From contig JAZDOK010000013.1 of the NCBI GenBank assembly GCA_043798715.1, forward strand, positions 62,001 through 126,000: a DNA stretch of 64,000 nt, given 5' to 3'. Position 1 is the first letter of the stretch, and the number at the start of each line of letters is the position of its first letter. This document shows positions 15,054 through 22,467 of the stretch, piece by piece. A model generated the notes under the pieces. It did not search any database, was not told the origin of the DNA, and saw nothing but the letters and a program-made list of their open reading frames with translations. The DNA is from JAZDOK01 sp043798715 (lineage in GTDB: Bacteria; Vulcanimicrobiota; JAZDOK01). Position numbers and translations under genes: made by a program.

Positions 15054-15389
15054 ATGATCGAAATAGGCTCTGTCTGGGACGGCGATTTTAAAACGAAGGT
15101 GCTGGAATCTATTAAACCCGTGCTGGTGGACTTCTGGGCGGATTGGTGCCCTCCCTGCCGCAAGGTGGCCCCCATCCTGGAAGGCGTCGTCCAGAAATAC
15201 CCAGATTCTTTCACTCTGGTGAAGCTTAACGTGGACGACAGTCCCAGAACATCAACCGAATATAAAATTCTGAACATCCCGACGATGATCCTTTTTTCGG
15301 GTGGGAATGAAATCGCCAGGACCATCGGCTATATGCCGGAAGAAAAAGTTATTGAATTCCTATCCGCGCATATCGCCCTTAAGGAGTAG
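15054..15389 (+). CDS. thioredoxin-family protein with WCPPC active site
   Basis: The start is ATG 15054, with GGAAAGG at 15038-15044 placed 9 nt upstream; an in-frame ATG at 15045 would abut the ribosome-binding site. The 111-residue protein has a single thioredoxin fold with Trp31-Cys32-Pro-Pro-Cys35 in DFWADWCPPCRKVAP and the cis-Pro in NIPTMILFSGG. The active-site dipeptide is Pro-Pro instead of the usual Gly-Pro, which usually shifts redox potential. No signal peptide is present, so it is cytoplasmic. It is the first gene of an operon with the TGA-containing small protein and a CsoR-type sensor, which suggests a thiol, persulfide or metal stress role. Confidence 0.88.
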   Translation: MIEIGSVWDGDFKTKVLESIKPVLVDFWADWCPPCRKVAPILEGVVQKYPDSFTLVKLNVDDSPRTSTEYKILNIPTMILFSGGNEIARTIGYMPEEKVIEFLSAHIALKE

Positions 15390-15394
15390 TGTCC

Positions 15395-15565
15395 GTGGAC
15401 AGAACGACGCTTTTTTCTGTTATTATTGGAGGCATCATCGGTTATGTCCTGAGCTTCCTCTCCCAGAAAGTGGGCTCCACCTGAGGTATGACGTGTAACC
15501 CTTACGTGAGCGTCCTCCTGGGCGCCGTCATGGGTTACCTCGTGTCTTCCGGCGGAAGGCAGTAA
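15395..15565 (+). CDS. small membrane selenoprotein candidate, DUF6132-like, in-frame TGA as Sec30
   Basis: Translation from GTG 15395 (AAGGAG at 15381-15386 is 8 nt upstream) gives one hydrophobic helix, LFSVIIGGIIGYVLSFL, then VGST, TGA (15482-15484), GMTCNPYVS, a second helix LLGAVMGYLV and TAA at 15563. Read through, it is a 56-residue two-helix protein. The family I recognise (DUF6132-like) normally has a TCPITSNPY motif at this point, so the TGA falls exactly on the conserved Cys and the sequence would be T-Sec-G-M-T-C-N-P-Y. Continuity of family sequence on both sides of the TGA argues for selenocysteine and against a true stop. Alternatives are a recent nonsense mutation or a sequencing error. 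Confidence 0.68.
15492..15508 (+). promoter_or_regulatory. possible bacterial SECIS hairpin after the TGA
   Basis: CGTGTAA (15492-15498) can pair with TTACGTG (15502-15508) through five Watson-Crick and two G-U pairs around a CCC loop. A further GACG/CGTC pairing (15490-15493 with 15511-15514) is an alternative. The loop lies 15 nt after the TGA, the right distance for a SelB-recognised hairpin, but it lacks the G usual in the loop. Confidence 0.35.
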
Positions 15566-15592
15566 AAATACTCAACTTAAATGGAGAACCTG

Positions 15593-15856
15593 ATGCAAAC
15601 GGACGATTCAAAAGAAATTCTCCTCCGGCTGAAAAAAATAGAAGGGCAAATAAGGGGAATCCAAAAAATAATCGAGGAGGGCAGGGACTGCGAGGCTGTC
15701 CTCCAGCAGGTTTCGGCGGCCCGGGCCGCCCTGTATAAAGTGGGCGTGCACTACGTGGCCAGGCATCTCAGGGAGTGCCTCCCTCTGGATGAAAGCTCCC
15801 CCGGCGGAGGCAGGCAATTGGGCCGCCTGATTCGGGTAATGGAAAAATTCACCTGA
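15593..15856 (+). CDS. csoR: CsoR/RcnR/FrmR-family (DUF156) transcriptional repressor
   Basis: ATG 15593 has GGAG 6 nt upstream and is preferred to ATG 15581. The 87-residue, all-helical protein shows the ligand set Cys33-x24-His58-x3-Cys62, exactly the spacing of the Cu(I) sensor CsoR (Cys36, His61, Cys65 in the reference protein); persulfide-sensing CstR also uses the two cysteines. It should bind DNA as a tetramer and release it upon Cu(I) or thiol modification. The 27-bp palindrome over the operon promoter is its likely operator. Which signal it senses cannot be settled from sequence: copper fits copA at 58449-60596, while thiol chemistry fits the thioredoxin neighbour. Confidence 0.88.
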   Translation: MQTDDSKEILLRLKKIEGQIRGIQKIIEEGRDCEAVLQQVSAARAALYKVGVHYVARHLRECLPLDESSPGGGRQLGRLIRVMEKFT

Positions 15857-15883
15857 GGATCGCGGGGAGCGGGCTTTCCAGGA

Positions 15884-18800
15884 TTATCTTTCCAGAACTC
15901 TTTTTAAGATTTTGAAATTCCCCGCCTCATCGGTCGCCTTGATCTTTATTTCCGCCCTGCGGCGCTGAAGGCCCTCCATGCTGACAATAAAATTCTTCTT
16001 CGTAGAATCATAGATTCCGTCTTCGGGAGAGGCCTCCCGCCACCCCTCATCCCCTATCTGGTAGTAGACGGCCGCGATATTCACCAGGGGAGATCTGGCT
16101 TGCCCCCTGATTTCAAAGGTGTCTTCACCTTTATTCTGGGAGATTATGGAAATTTCCGGCTCCGTATTGCAGATGATGACCGCCTCTGAGATGCAGACGG
16201 CCTGAAGGAACTGGTCTTTTTGATTTCTGCGGCTCCTGGCCTCCAGTTTCAGGAGGTACTTCCCATCGGGCTGATCGCCCGTTTTCCACTCAAATTCCGC
16301 ACGGGAGAATACTTTCGATTCTGAATTTTCCTGCCAGGTCAGGGGAAGATCGCGCATAAGGGCTTTCCAGGACTTGCCATCGTCCTTTGAACAGGAAAGA
16401 TCAAAGGCAAAGGCGCTCCGGTCATAAGTGCTGACATCCAGGCGCAGGGTCCGCTTCCCGGACCAGCGTTCTCCCCCTGAAGGGGAATTCCAGACAATGG
16501 CGGGGGGACGAGTCTCCTCCCTGTAGAAGAGAGAGGCGCCGGAAAGGACCGGGGAGATCTCCCCGGTCCCCTTGAGGGTTAACAGGCACTGGATGAAGCG
16601 CCCGGGCGGGCTCCTGAGGGGGCTCCCCGAAGGAAGTTTGTATTCCTGGGACCACTCGCTCCAGGAACTGTCCGGGAAGGGGGTATTGCCGCTGCGGGTC
16701 TGCACGGAGATGGAGGTTCCCGGAAAAAGCACCGGCTCCCACCTCAGGTTCCCCCAGTGTGCCTGTAGAGCACAGTCAAAGACATTGGAAGTAAGGGTGC
16801 CGCATTTCTGAGGGCCGGCTCCCATCTCATAGACGGCCCCATCCCCACCCGTTGAAAAAAGAACTGCCCCGCCGTATCCCTGGGCCAGGGCCAGGGTCTG
16901 GGCCTCCCTGAAAGAGTAAAGAATCGAAAAAGTGCCGTCGGAGGCGATTTTGAAAATCTGCCCACTGTTTCCTGAGGCGGCGTACAGCGTCCCGTCCCCG
17001 GCCATAAGAAGCCTGAATACCGACTTGCCGGGCGCCGCCAGGGTCTTGCTTCGGCCGTCTCTGAAGAGAATATAAATTTTGTCTCCGGAGGCCGCGTACA
17101 GGTCTCCGGCAGGGGAGAGGACGAGCGAATCCACGGAAGGAGAAGAGCAGGTGAGAATTGGCCTGGCATCGCCTGAAGGCTGAATTTCATAAATAATTCC
17201 GCTGCCGGCCGAACCGGCGAAGATTTCCCCCGCGCCGCCCAGGGCCAGGGAGAGAAGATGTTCCTCGGGAGATTCAAAAACCAGGGAGGCCTGTCCCCGC
17301 CTGTTCAGACGAAAAACTTTGCCCTTGCCGCCGGTGGCCGCAAAAAGCTCGCCGCGACGGAACTTCAGATCCCAGATATATATGTTTTTGCTCTCCCAGA
17401 AAAGCGCCACCCGTCCCTCCGGCGTCACCTTGAAAATTTTTCCCCCGGGTGAAGTTCCCGCATAAAGATTGCCGTCCTCATCCAGGGCCAGGGCGCTCAC
17501 CAGCGCCTCCCCCGTCTCGATGGAAGAGATAACTTTCCCCTGGGATGTCATCCGGAGGATCTGCCCGCCGGAGCCCGTACCGGCATAAACCCTGTCTCTT
17601 TTGGGATCGAAGGCTAAAGACCAGATGAGCGGTTCATCCGAACGCAGGAGTTTGTTCAAAGCTGGTGCCAGGAAAAGATCTCCACGGCTTGAGCAGGAGA
17701 TCCCCTCGGGAAAGCCGTCCTCAAAAAGATCCACGCCTCCCATGTCCCACTTTTTTGTTCCCGGTGGAGACTGCGTCTTCTCGAGAGGCTGGGCTTCGGC
17801 AGGCCCCTTCTTCTTGTTTTCCGCTGAAGCGTTCGATGCCTCTACTTTCAGGGCCCTGAATGCGCCCGGCCAGCCCACGGAGGTCTTCTGTTCCGGCGGG
17901 TGCTCAGGTTGATTCTCTTCGCCGGAAGGCTGCTTCACCTTGATTCCGACCTGGGCCTCTCCAATGACATACCAGGGCGTGTCCAGAATGAAAGTCATGT
18001 AATCGCGTTCCGATTCAATCTCTGAGGAGGCGGAGGAAGAAAAAATCGAAAAGACCGACTGGGGCAAAAACGGGAAAACCTCACTCCGAAGGACGGCTCC
18101 CTCGCTCGGGAGAACGATCCGGGCCACCACCTGGCTGTTTTTTTCGCGCTCCCGGATCTGTTTTAACAGCTGCTTTAAGCTTGTGGGCGGAAACTGCGAA
18201 ATGAAAAGCTTTTTTTTCATCTGTTCGGCTCCCGAGCCGCCGCAGACCCCGATTTTTATTTCCCCTTTTTTGATATTCCGGGGAATGGTAAAAGTAAATT
18301 CCTTTTTCACGGGACTCCGGCCGAAAGGCTTGAGCCAGATCTGAACCGGCACCATATCCCCCGCCCGGCGCTTCCCGCTGGGAATCGAGATTTTTTCCAG
18401 GACGGCCACATTTTTTTTCTGCTCGATCTCAGCGGTAAGGGATAGCCGGCGCAGCTTGAGCGGCTGAAACTGATTGTCCATCAGACGGGCGAGGACATCC
18501 CCTAGACGGATGGCCAGGGCCTCATCGAGCCCGGGACTGAAGAGGAGATCCTGGCCCAGGAGCGGAGGGCACCCCTCCGCCTCCACCCTGTAGGAGACTT
18601 TGGCGGTCGAGTTCCCGCTGAAGGCGCTGGTGGACACAATGGCTTCCATGAGAGCGCTCTCCACCAGGAAGCGCGTGAGAACCGGGTGACTGGCCGCCTG
18701 GAGGTGGTAAGTTCGATGCCTCTTAAGGCTGCGATCAATGATATCCAGCGTAACGGGAATCATCGGAGGCGGCTGATGCAAATTTCCCGAGACGGTGTAA

Positions 18801-19726
18801 AGACGATCCCGGGTCAGTGTCCCCACCACTTCGAGAGGGTTGGCCATTTTAAATGAGGTCAGGTAACTGGGAATAATATTGTGAATATAAGCGGAGACCA
18901 TGGGCAGGCTGACGTCTCCCATCTGGAGCATCGGGTGTCCGAAGGCCAGTATGCGATCTTTCTCGCGCCAGGTGAGGGTGCCGGTGGCCGAGACCGAGAG
19001 GTCTCCTTTTAGAAGCTGAACTCCCAGTGCGGCGCCGGGCACGAGGTTGGGCCTGGCGGCCGGAATGTTTTCCCCCGCCGCCCCCTCGACGGAGACGGCC
19101 CCGTAGCGCGCCAGGGAAGACTTGAGAGTCTGGAAACCCTTCTCGCCGAAACCGCTGATGGTAAAGAGGCTGCGGACCGGGGACATGACCAGAGTGCCAT
19201 CCATGGCCTCACCGCGGACGGCGGGGGAGGAAGAGAGAAGCCGGACCCGGGTGTACTTCTTTCCCCCTGCAACGACGGGGGAAGAGAGGCGCCGCTCGCC
19301 GCTCTCAGCGACATCTGATTTGGCCCCGGCTCCTTCGGCATCCTCCAGCATCTTTTCAATCGGGGTCACCCCCGCGATGGGCTCAATTGAGAAAGACCAG
19401 CCGTAACTGATAGCGCCGATGAGGCGGCCGCCGACATAAACCGGGGAGCCGCTCATTCCGGCGATGATCCCGCACTTATGCTCCACGCAATAGCCCCCGT
19501 CGATGCGCACGATGATCATATCGGCCTCTCCCAGCCGCTTCCGTACAACCCCGAGGACGGTCACCGGGAAAGTCTCAATCCTGGTGCCATGAAAGACACT
19601 TTTAGCGTATCCCTTCATCCCGGCCCGAAGGTCCTTCACCGGGAGAAACTTTGCAGCCGAAACACCCTGCGGCAAAAATCCCAGCAGAATAAAGAGCACC
19701 ATCATTCCAAACAGTGAGCGTCTCAC
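15884..19726 (-). CDS. secreted SpoIVB-type (S55) peptidase-domain protein with beta-propeller, 1280 aa
   Basis: GTG 19726 is the start because AGGAGG lies 6 nt upstream and a signal peptide follows (residues 1-24, ending QGVSA). The frame stays open upstream only through a palindromic repeat. Residues about 25-260 form a SpoIVB peptidase S55-like domain with the GMSGSPVYVGG loop around Ser92. About 260-560 are beta-rich. Residues about 730-1010 carry six or seven repeated blades of the form LYAxSGxxGxIFKIxxDG, a beta-propeller. The C-terminal 270 residues are Ig- or fibronectin-like. The nucleophile loop is intact; other catalytic residues are not clear by eye. It is probably an exported scaffold or protease; function is unknown. 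Confidence 0.85.
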   Translation of the reverse strand: MRRSLFGMMVLFILLGFLPQGVSAAKFLPVKDLRAGMKGYAKSVFHGTRIETFPVTVLGVVRKRLGEADMIIVRIDGGYCVEHKCGIIAGMSGSPVYVGGRLIGAISYGWSFSIEPIAGVTPIEKMLEDAEGAGAKSDVAESGERRLSSPVVAGGKKYTRVRLLSSSPAVRGEAMDGTLVMSPVRSLFTISGFGEKGFQTLKSSLARYGAVSVEGAAGENIPAARPNLVPGAALGVQLLKGDLSVSATGTLTWREKDRILAFGHPMLQMGDVSLPMVSAYIHNIIPSYLTSFKMANPLEVVGTLTRDRLYTVSGNLHQPPPMIPVTLDIIDRSLKRHRTYHLQAASHPVLTRFLVESALMEAIVSTSAFSGNSTAKVSYRVEAEGCPPLLGQDLLFSPGLDEALAIRLGDVLARLMDNQFQPLKLRRLSLTAEIEQKKNVAVLEKISIPSGKRRAGDMVPVQIWLKPFGRSPVKKEFTFTIPRNIKKGEIKIGVCGGSGAEQMKKKLFISQFPPTSLKQLLKQIREREKNSQVVARIVLPSEGAVLRSEVFPFLPQSVFSIFSSSASSEIESERDYMTFILDTPWYVIGEAQVGIKVKQPSGEENQPEHPPEQKTSVGWPGAFRALKVEASNASAENKKKGPAEAQPLEKTQSPPGTKKWDMGGVDLFEDGFPEGISCSSRGDLFLAPALNKLLRSDEPLIWSLAFDPKRDRVYAGTGSGGQILRMTSQGKVISSIETGEALVSALALDEDGNLYAGTSPGGKIFKVTPEGRVALFWESKNIYIWDLKFRRGELFAATGGKGKVFRLNRRGQASLVFESPEEHLLSLALGGAGEIFAGSAGSGIIYEIQPSGDARPILTCSSPSVDSLVLSPAGDLYAASGDKIYILFRDGRSKTLAAPGKSVFRLLMAGDGTLYAASGNSGQIFKIASDGTFSILYSFREAQTLALAQGYGGAVLFSTGGDGAVYEMGAGPQKCGTLTSNVFDCALQAHWGNLRWEPVLFPGTSISVQTRSGNTPFPDSSWSEWSQEYKLPSGSPLRSPPGRFIQCLLTLKGTGEISPVLSGASLFYREETRPPAIVWNSPSGGERWSGKRTLRLDVSTYDRSAFAFDLSCSKDDGKSWKALMRDLPLTWQENSESKVFSRAEFEWKTGDQPDGKYLLKLEARSRRNQKDQFLQAVCISEAVIICNTEPEISIISQNKGEDTFEIRGQARSPLVNIAAVYYQIGDEGWREASPEDGIYDSTKKNFIVSMEGLQRRRAEIKIKATDEAGNFKILKRVLER

Positions 19727-19763
19727 TTTTTTCCTCCTGTTCCCTGCCACATTGGAATCCACG

Positions 19764-19790
19764 CAGGGGCGGGTTTGAAACCCGCCCCTG
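19764..19790. repeat. 27-bp palindrome of the GGGCG/CGCCC family
   Basis: CAGGGGCGGGTTT (19764-19776), a central G and the exact reverse complement (19778-19790) make a perfect palindrome. The arms match the other GGGCG...CGCCC repeats of the window while the core (GGGTTT) differs. It lies between the S55 gene start and the tRNA-Leu promoter. Confidence 0.85.
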
Positions 19791-19852
19791 AATAAATTCG
19801 ACACAGCAATGAATGAATCCGTTTATGGGCTGAAACTCGTTCCTCACTCCGA

Positions 19853-19882
19853 TTGACAGTGCCGTTTCCTGCATGGTATCAT
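19853..19882 (+). promoter_or_regulatory. sigma-70 promoter of tRNA-Leu
   Basis: TTGACA at 19853-19858 and TATCAT at 19877-19882 are separated by 18 bp. The tRNA begins 17 bp after the -10 box, which fits a short-leader tRNA transcript. Confidence 0.75.
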
Positions 19883-19898
19883 GAAGGCGCAACGGTGT

Positions 19899-19985
19899 GC
19901 CGAAGTGGCGGAATTGGCAGACGCGCCGGTCTCAAAAACCGGTGGGGGTAACTCCATCCCGGTTCGATCCCGGGCTTCGGCACCA
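19899..19985 (+). tRNA. tRNA-Leu (anticodon CAA)
   Basis: The acceptor stem GCCGAAG (19899-19905) pairs with CTTCGGC (19975-19981), followed by A and an encoded CCA (19983-19985). The anticodon stem CCGGT/ACCGG encloses the loop CTCAAAA, giving anticodon CAA at 19933-19935. A variable arm of about 14 nt (GTGGGGGTAACTCC region) marks a class II tRNA, and the T-loop GGTTCGATCC is canonical. Length 87 nt including CCA. It reads UUG codons. Confidence 0.97.
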
Positions 19986-20111
19986 GAAGGCTGATGAATA
20001 GTTAATTTCCAATCCCTGCAAACGACTCTTTACCGCTTTTTGTCCATTAGCTCCAGCATGCTTCTTATCAAAGGCCGCACTTGTATTGAGCCGGTTATCC
20101 TCGAATAAATT

Positions 20112-20160
20112 CAGGGGGCCAGATTTTGAAATATAGTGAGTTTCAAAACATGGCCCCCTG
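20112..20160. repeat. 49-bp imperfect hairpin downstream of tRNA-Leu
   Basis: CAGGGGGCCA at 20112-20121 pairs with TGGCCCCCTG at 20151-20160, and TTTTGAAA pairs with TTTCAAAA further in, leaving a loop around TATAGTGAG. One two-base mismatch (GA against CA) interrupts the stem. It could terminate tRNA transcription, but there is no T-run; the length and symmetry look more like a mobile repeat. Confidence 0.7.
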
Positions 20161-20229
20161 TTTGCTTTCAGCAACAGAAAAGAAAGGGGAGGCGCTATCC
20201 CCGGAAAGAAGTGTGTTTTCCCATCCCGC

Positions 20230-20589
20230 TCAGACGGGCTCCTCCGACTCAATGAGCACTTCCCCGAAATCGATATTCCCCTTGCTTACTGGAACGCTGC
20301 TGATGGTTACCGTCTTGTGTCCGGGCATTTCGAAGATTAAATCGGCCTGGGCACCATCCTCGGCGCATTCCTCCTCAACCTGGACGACCGTCCCAACTCT
20401 CCAGCTTGGATCGACAATACCGTTGATGACCGCTTCGAAATTCTTAAACACGATTTTGATATAGAGGCCCTTGAATTCATAAAGGGTCAGGCTTCCCACG
20501 GGAGTTGTCTCCTCCCTGAAAAAAGACGGCTGCAATCCGTAATTGAAGGATATCTTTCCACAGACAACAATACTTTTCATCTCTCCCAT
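20230..20589 (-). CDS. hypothetical protein (119 aa)
   Basis: ATG 20589 is preceded by AGGAGGT at 6 nt, so translation is convincing. The product is soluble and beta-rich, with alternating hydrophobic residues (LYEFKGLYIKIVFKNFEAVI) and an acidic C-terminal half (EEECAEDGAQADLIF). It has one or two cysteines and no signal peptide or membrane helix. I do not recognise the family; a small beta-barrel or PilZ-like fold is conceivable but unproven. It lies downstream of the TPR gene on the same strand (gap 115 bp) and may share its promoter, thus belonging to the FHA/VWA/TPR cluster. Confidence 0.65.
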   Translation of the reverse strand: MGEMKSIVVCGKISFNYGLQPSFFREETTPVGSLTLYEFKGLYIKIVFKNFEAVINGIVDPSWRVGTVVQVEEECAEDGAQADLIFEMPGHKTVTISSVPVSKGNIDFGEVLIESEEPV

Positions 20590-20704
20590 AACGCACCTCC
20601 TAAAATCTATTTTCGATGGCCTCTTCTTATTCTCCTCTTCTTAAAAGAGCAGACGCGGTCGCCTCCGGCTTCGCGCTGTCAATAAACAGCCAGGATCCCC
20701 CCTC

Positions 20705-22264
20705 TCAGATTCCCTCGATCATGGCTCGCACCAGCTCGAGCTCATCAATTCTCTCCAGCATCTTCAAGATTCGCTCACCCTGCTTCTTCAGGCCGAGTTT
20801 TCTGCACAGGGCCAGAGACTGCCGGAACTTATGAACCGCCTCCATCTCCTCTTTCATGGCCAGGTGGAGCATCCCGTACTCAAAATAGATGTCAACCATG
20901 CGGAAGGATGGTGAATCCAGCATGCTGAGGCACTCATCGAAATGGGAGCGGGAGGCGCTCCACTCCTTGCGGTAGCGCATCATGATTCCAATGAGTTCCT
21001 TGATATAGACACGATCGTATAGATGAGGGGAGTCTTTCAGCGCTTCCTGGGCCTTGCTGGCCATCTCGTCCGCTTCGCTGAGGGAGCCATGGGTAAGAAA
21101 GGCATAGCATAGATCCAGGAAAACCTTGCCTGCGTTGAAGCGATCCTCGGCGCTCTCAAAGAAAAAGAGGCTCTCCTTAAGGTGGGCGATGGCTTTTTCG
21201 CTTTCACCCTTGTATATGTAACTCTCCGCAAGGTTCCTGTTGGCATAGGCTATGGCCCGGGAATTTCCGGACTTTCTGCACATCTCGATCTCCCTGGAGA
21301 AGAACTGGATGGCCTGGGAATAGTCCTCCATGAAGAGAAAGAGGTTGCCCAGCTTTCCGTTAATGGCGGCCGCATCAATTTCAGCTTTAAGATCCATAAA
21401 AATTTTATCGGCTTTCATGAGAAAGAAGTGGGCCTCTGAGAAACGGGTCATCGCCATGCACGTCTGCCCGAGGCTGTTGTAGATTCTTCCCTTGCCGTAG
21501 GCATATCGGTTGATTTTGCTTATTTCCAGGGCTTGAAGCAAATAGTTGAAAGCTCCCCGGTAATCACCACGCATGCTGTATATAGCTCCGAGATAGCGTG
21601 AGGCCTCCGCTCTCTCCAATGCCTGCGGTTGCTCCTGGATGGAGGCGAGCGCGCGCATCAACCACTCGACCGCTTCATCCAACTCTCCACGACGGATGCA
21701 TCTGAGGCCGAATTGAGTATAGACGGAGGATAAGACCCGGGCTGCCTCCGGGCTTTCCTCGATATCCTTGAGTTTGGCAAGAGCTTGGTCGAGGAAAATC
21801 TTCCCCCCTTCATCCTGCCCGATTCGCATCAGGACCGAGCCGTGAAGGCACTGGCTTGCGGCCGCTGACAGACGATCTTTGCCGTCCACGGCGGTCTCCA
21901 TGGCGGATTCCAGGGAGGCCATGGCTTCCGAATAGTTGCCACGGAAGGATTCAATCTCTCCCTTTCCCATCCAGGCGACAGGGAGAGCCCGATCAAACGG
22001 CGCCTTGGAAAAGATAAAAATCATTTTACTATAAGCATCCAGGGCCTCGTCCCACTTCCCCATGCACTTCTGGATATCCGCGATGGAGAGCAGAAGGTGC
22101 CTTCTCATCTCCATGCTCCCGGGACCTCCGTCCGTCTGTTTGAGCTCCTTCAGCGCTTCCTTGTAGGTACTGAGCGCTCCTTCCAAATCCAGTGCAAGCC
22201 GAAGAGAATCGCCGGACATCAGCTGCTCTTCCAAACTCTTGCTCCCCACCCCCGCCACGTCCAT
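20705..22264 (-). CDS. tetratricopeptide-repeat protein (519 aa)
   Basis: ATG 22264 has AGGAGG upstream. The protein is almost entirely made of TPR helical hairpins of about 34-40 residues; typical motifs are GALSTYKEAL, WDEALDAYSKMI, AFNYLLQALEI and YSQAIQFFSREI. I count about ten to twelve repeats. There is no signal peptide, membrane helix or enzymatic domain, so it is a cytoplasmic protein-interaction scaffold. The layout resembles TPR domains that regulate kinases or transcription factors, but no effector domain is fused. It is divergent from the VWA gene, with the two promoters in a 203-bp gap. Confidence 0.85.
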   Translation of the reverse strand: MDVAGVGSKSLEEQLMSGDSLRLALDLEGALSTYKEALKELKQTDGGPGSMEMRRHLLLSIADIQKCMGKWDEALDAYSKMIFIFSKAPFDRALPVAWMGKGEIESFRGNYSEAMASLESAMETAVDGKDRLSAAASQCLHGSVLMRIGQDEGGKIFLDQALAKLKDIEESPEAARVLSSVYTQFGLRCIRRGELDEAVEWLMRALASIQEQPQALERAEASRYLGAIYSMRGDYRGAFNYLLQALEISKINRYAYGKGRIYNSLGQTCMAMTRFSEAHFFLMKADKIFMDLKAEIDAAAINGKLGNLFLFMEDYSQAIQFFSREIEMCRKSGNSRAIAYANRNLAESYIYKGESEKAIAHLKESLFFFESAEDRFNAGKVFLDLCYAFLTHGSLSEADEMASKAQEALKDSPHLYDRVYIKELIGIMMRYRKEWSASRSHFDECLSMLDSPSFRMVDIYFEYGMLHLAMKEEMEAVHKFRQSLALCRKLGLKKQGERILKMLERIDELELVRAMIEGI

Positions 22265-22343
22265 ACCTCGCCTCCTGCAATAAGATTCTTGTGCTTTTGA
22301 CGTTCCCGGATGTTTTCCCTGCCTGAACCCTCACTTCTTTTTA

Positions 22344-22373
22344 TTGTAGCAAATAATGGGATGATCCGGCAAA
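22344..22373 (-). promoter_or_regulatory. sigma-70 promoter of TPR gene
   Basis: On the minus strand TTGCCG (22373-22368) and TACAAT (22349-22344) are 18 bp apart. The -10 lies about 80 bp upstream of ATG 22264. This is a moderate match to consensus. Confidence 0.55.
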
Positions 22374-22467
22374 TTCTTCCGGGCAGGAATGCATTATGAA
22401 GAAGAGAATATTGTAAAAGAATTCATAATCCATAATTCGGAAGATAATATTGGGAGGGGGATGAACC

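Noticed and set aside
15389..15484. Treating the TGA at 15482 as an ordinary stop of a 30-codon ORF
   Set aside because: The conserved motif continues directly after the TGA and the family has a Cys at that column; the separate downstream frame has no ribosome-binding site.
19727..19804. Upstream extension of the S55-propeller frame to 19804
   Set aside because: It reads through the 27-bp palindrome; the GTG at 19726 has AGGAGG and a signal peptide directly after it.
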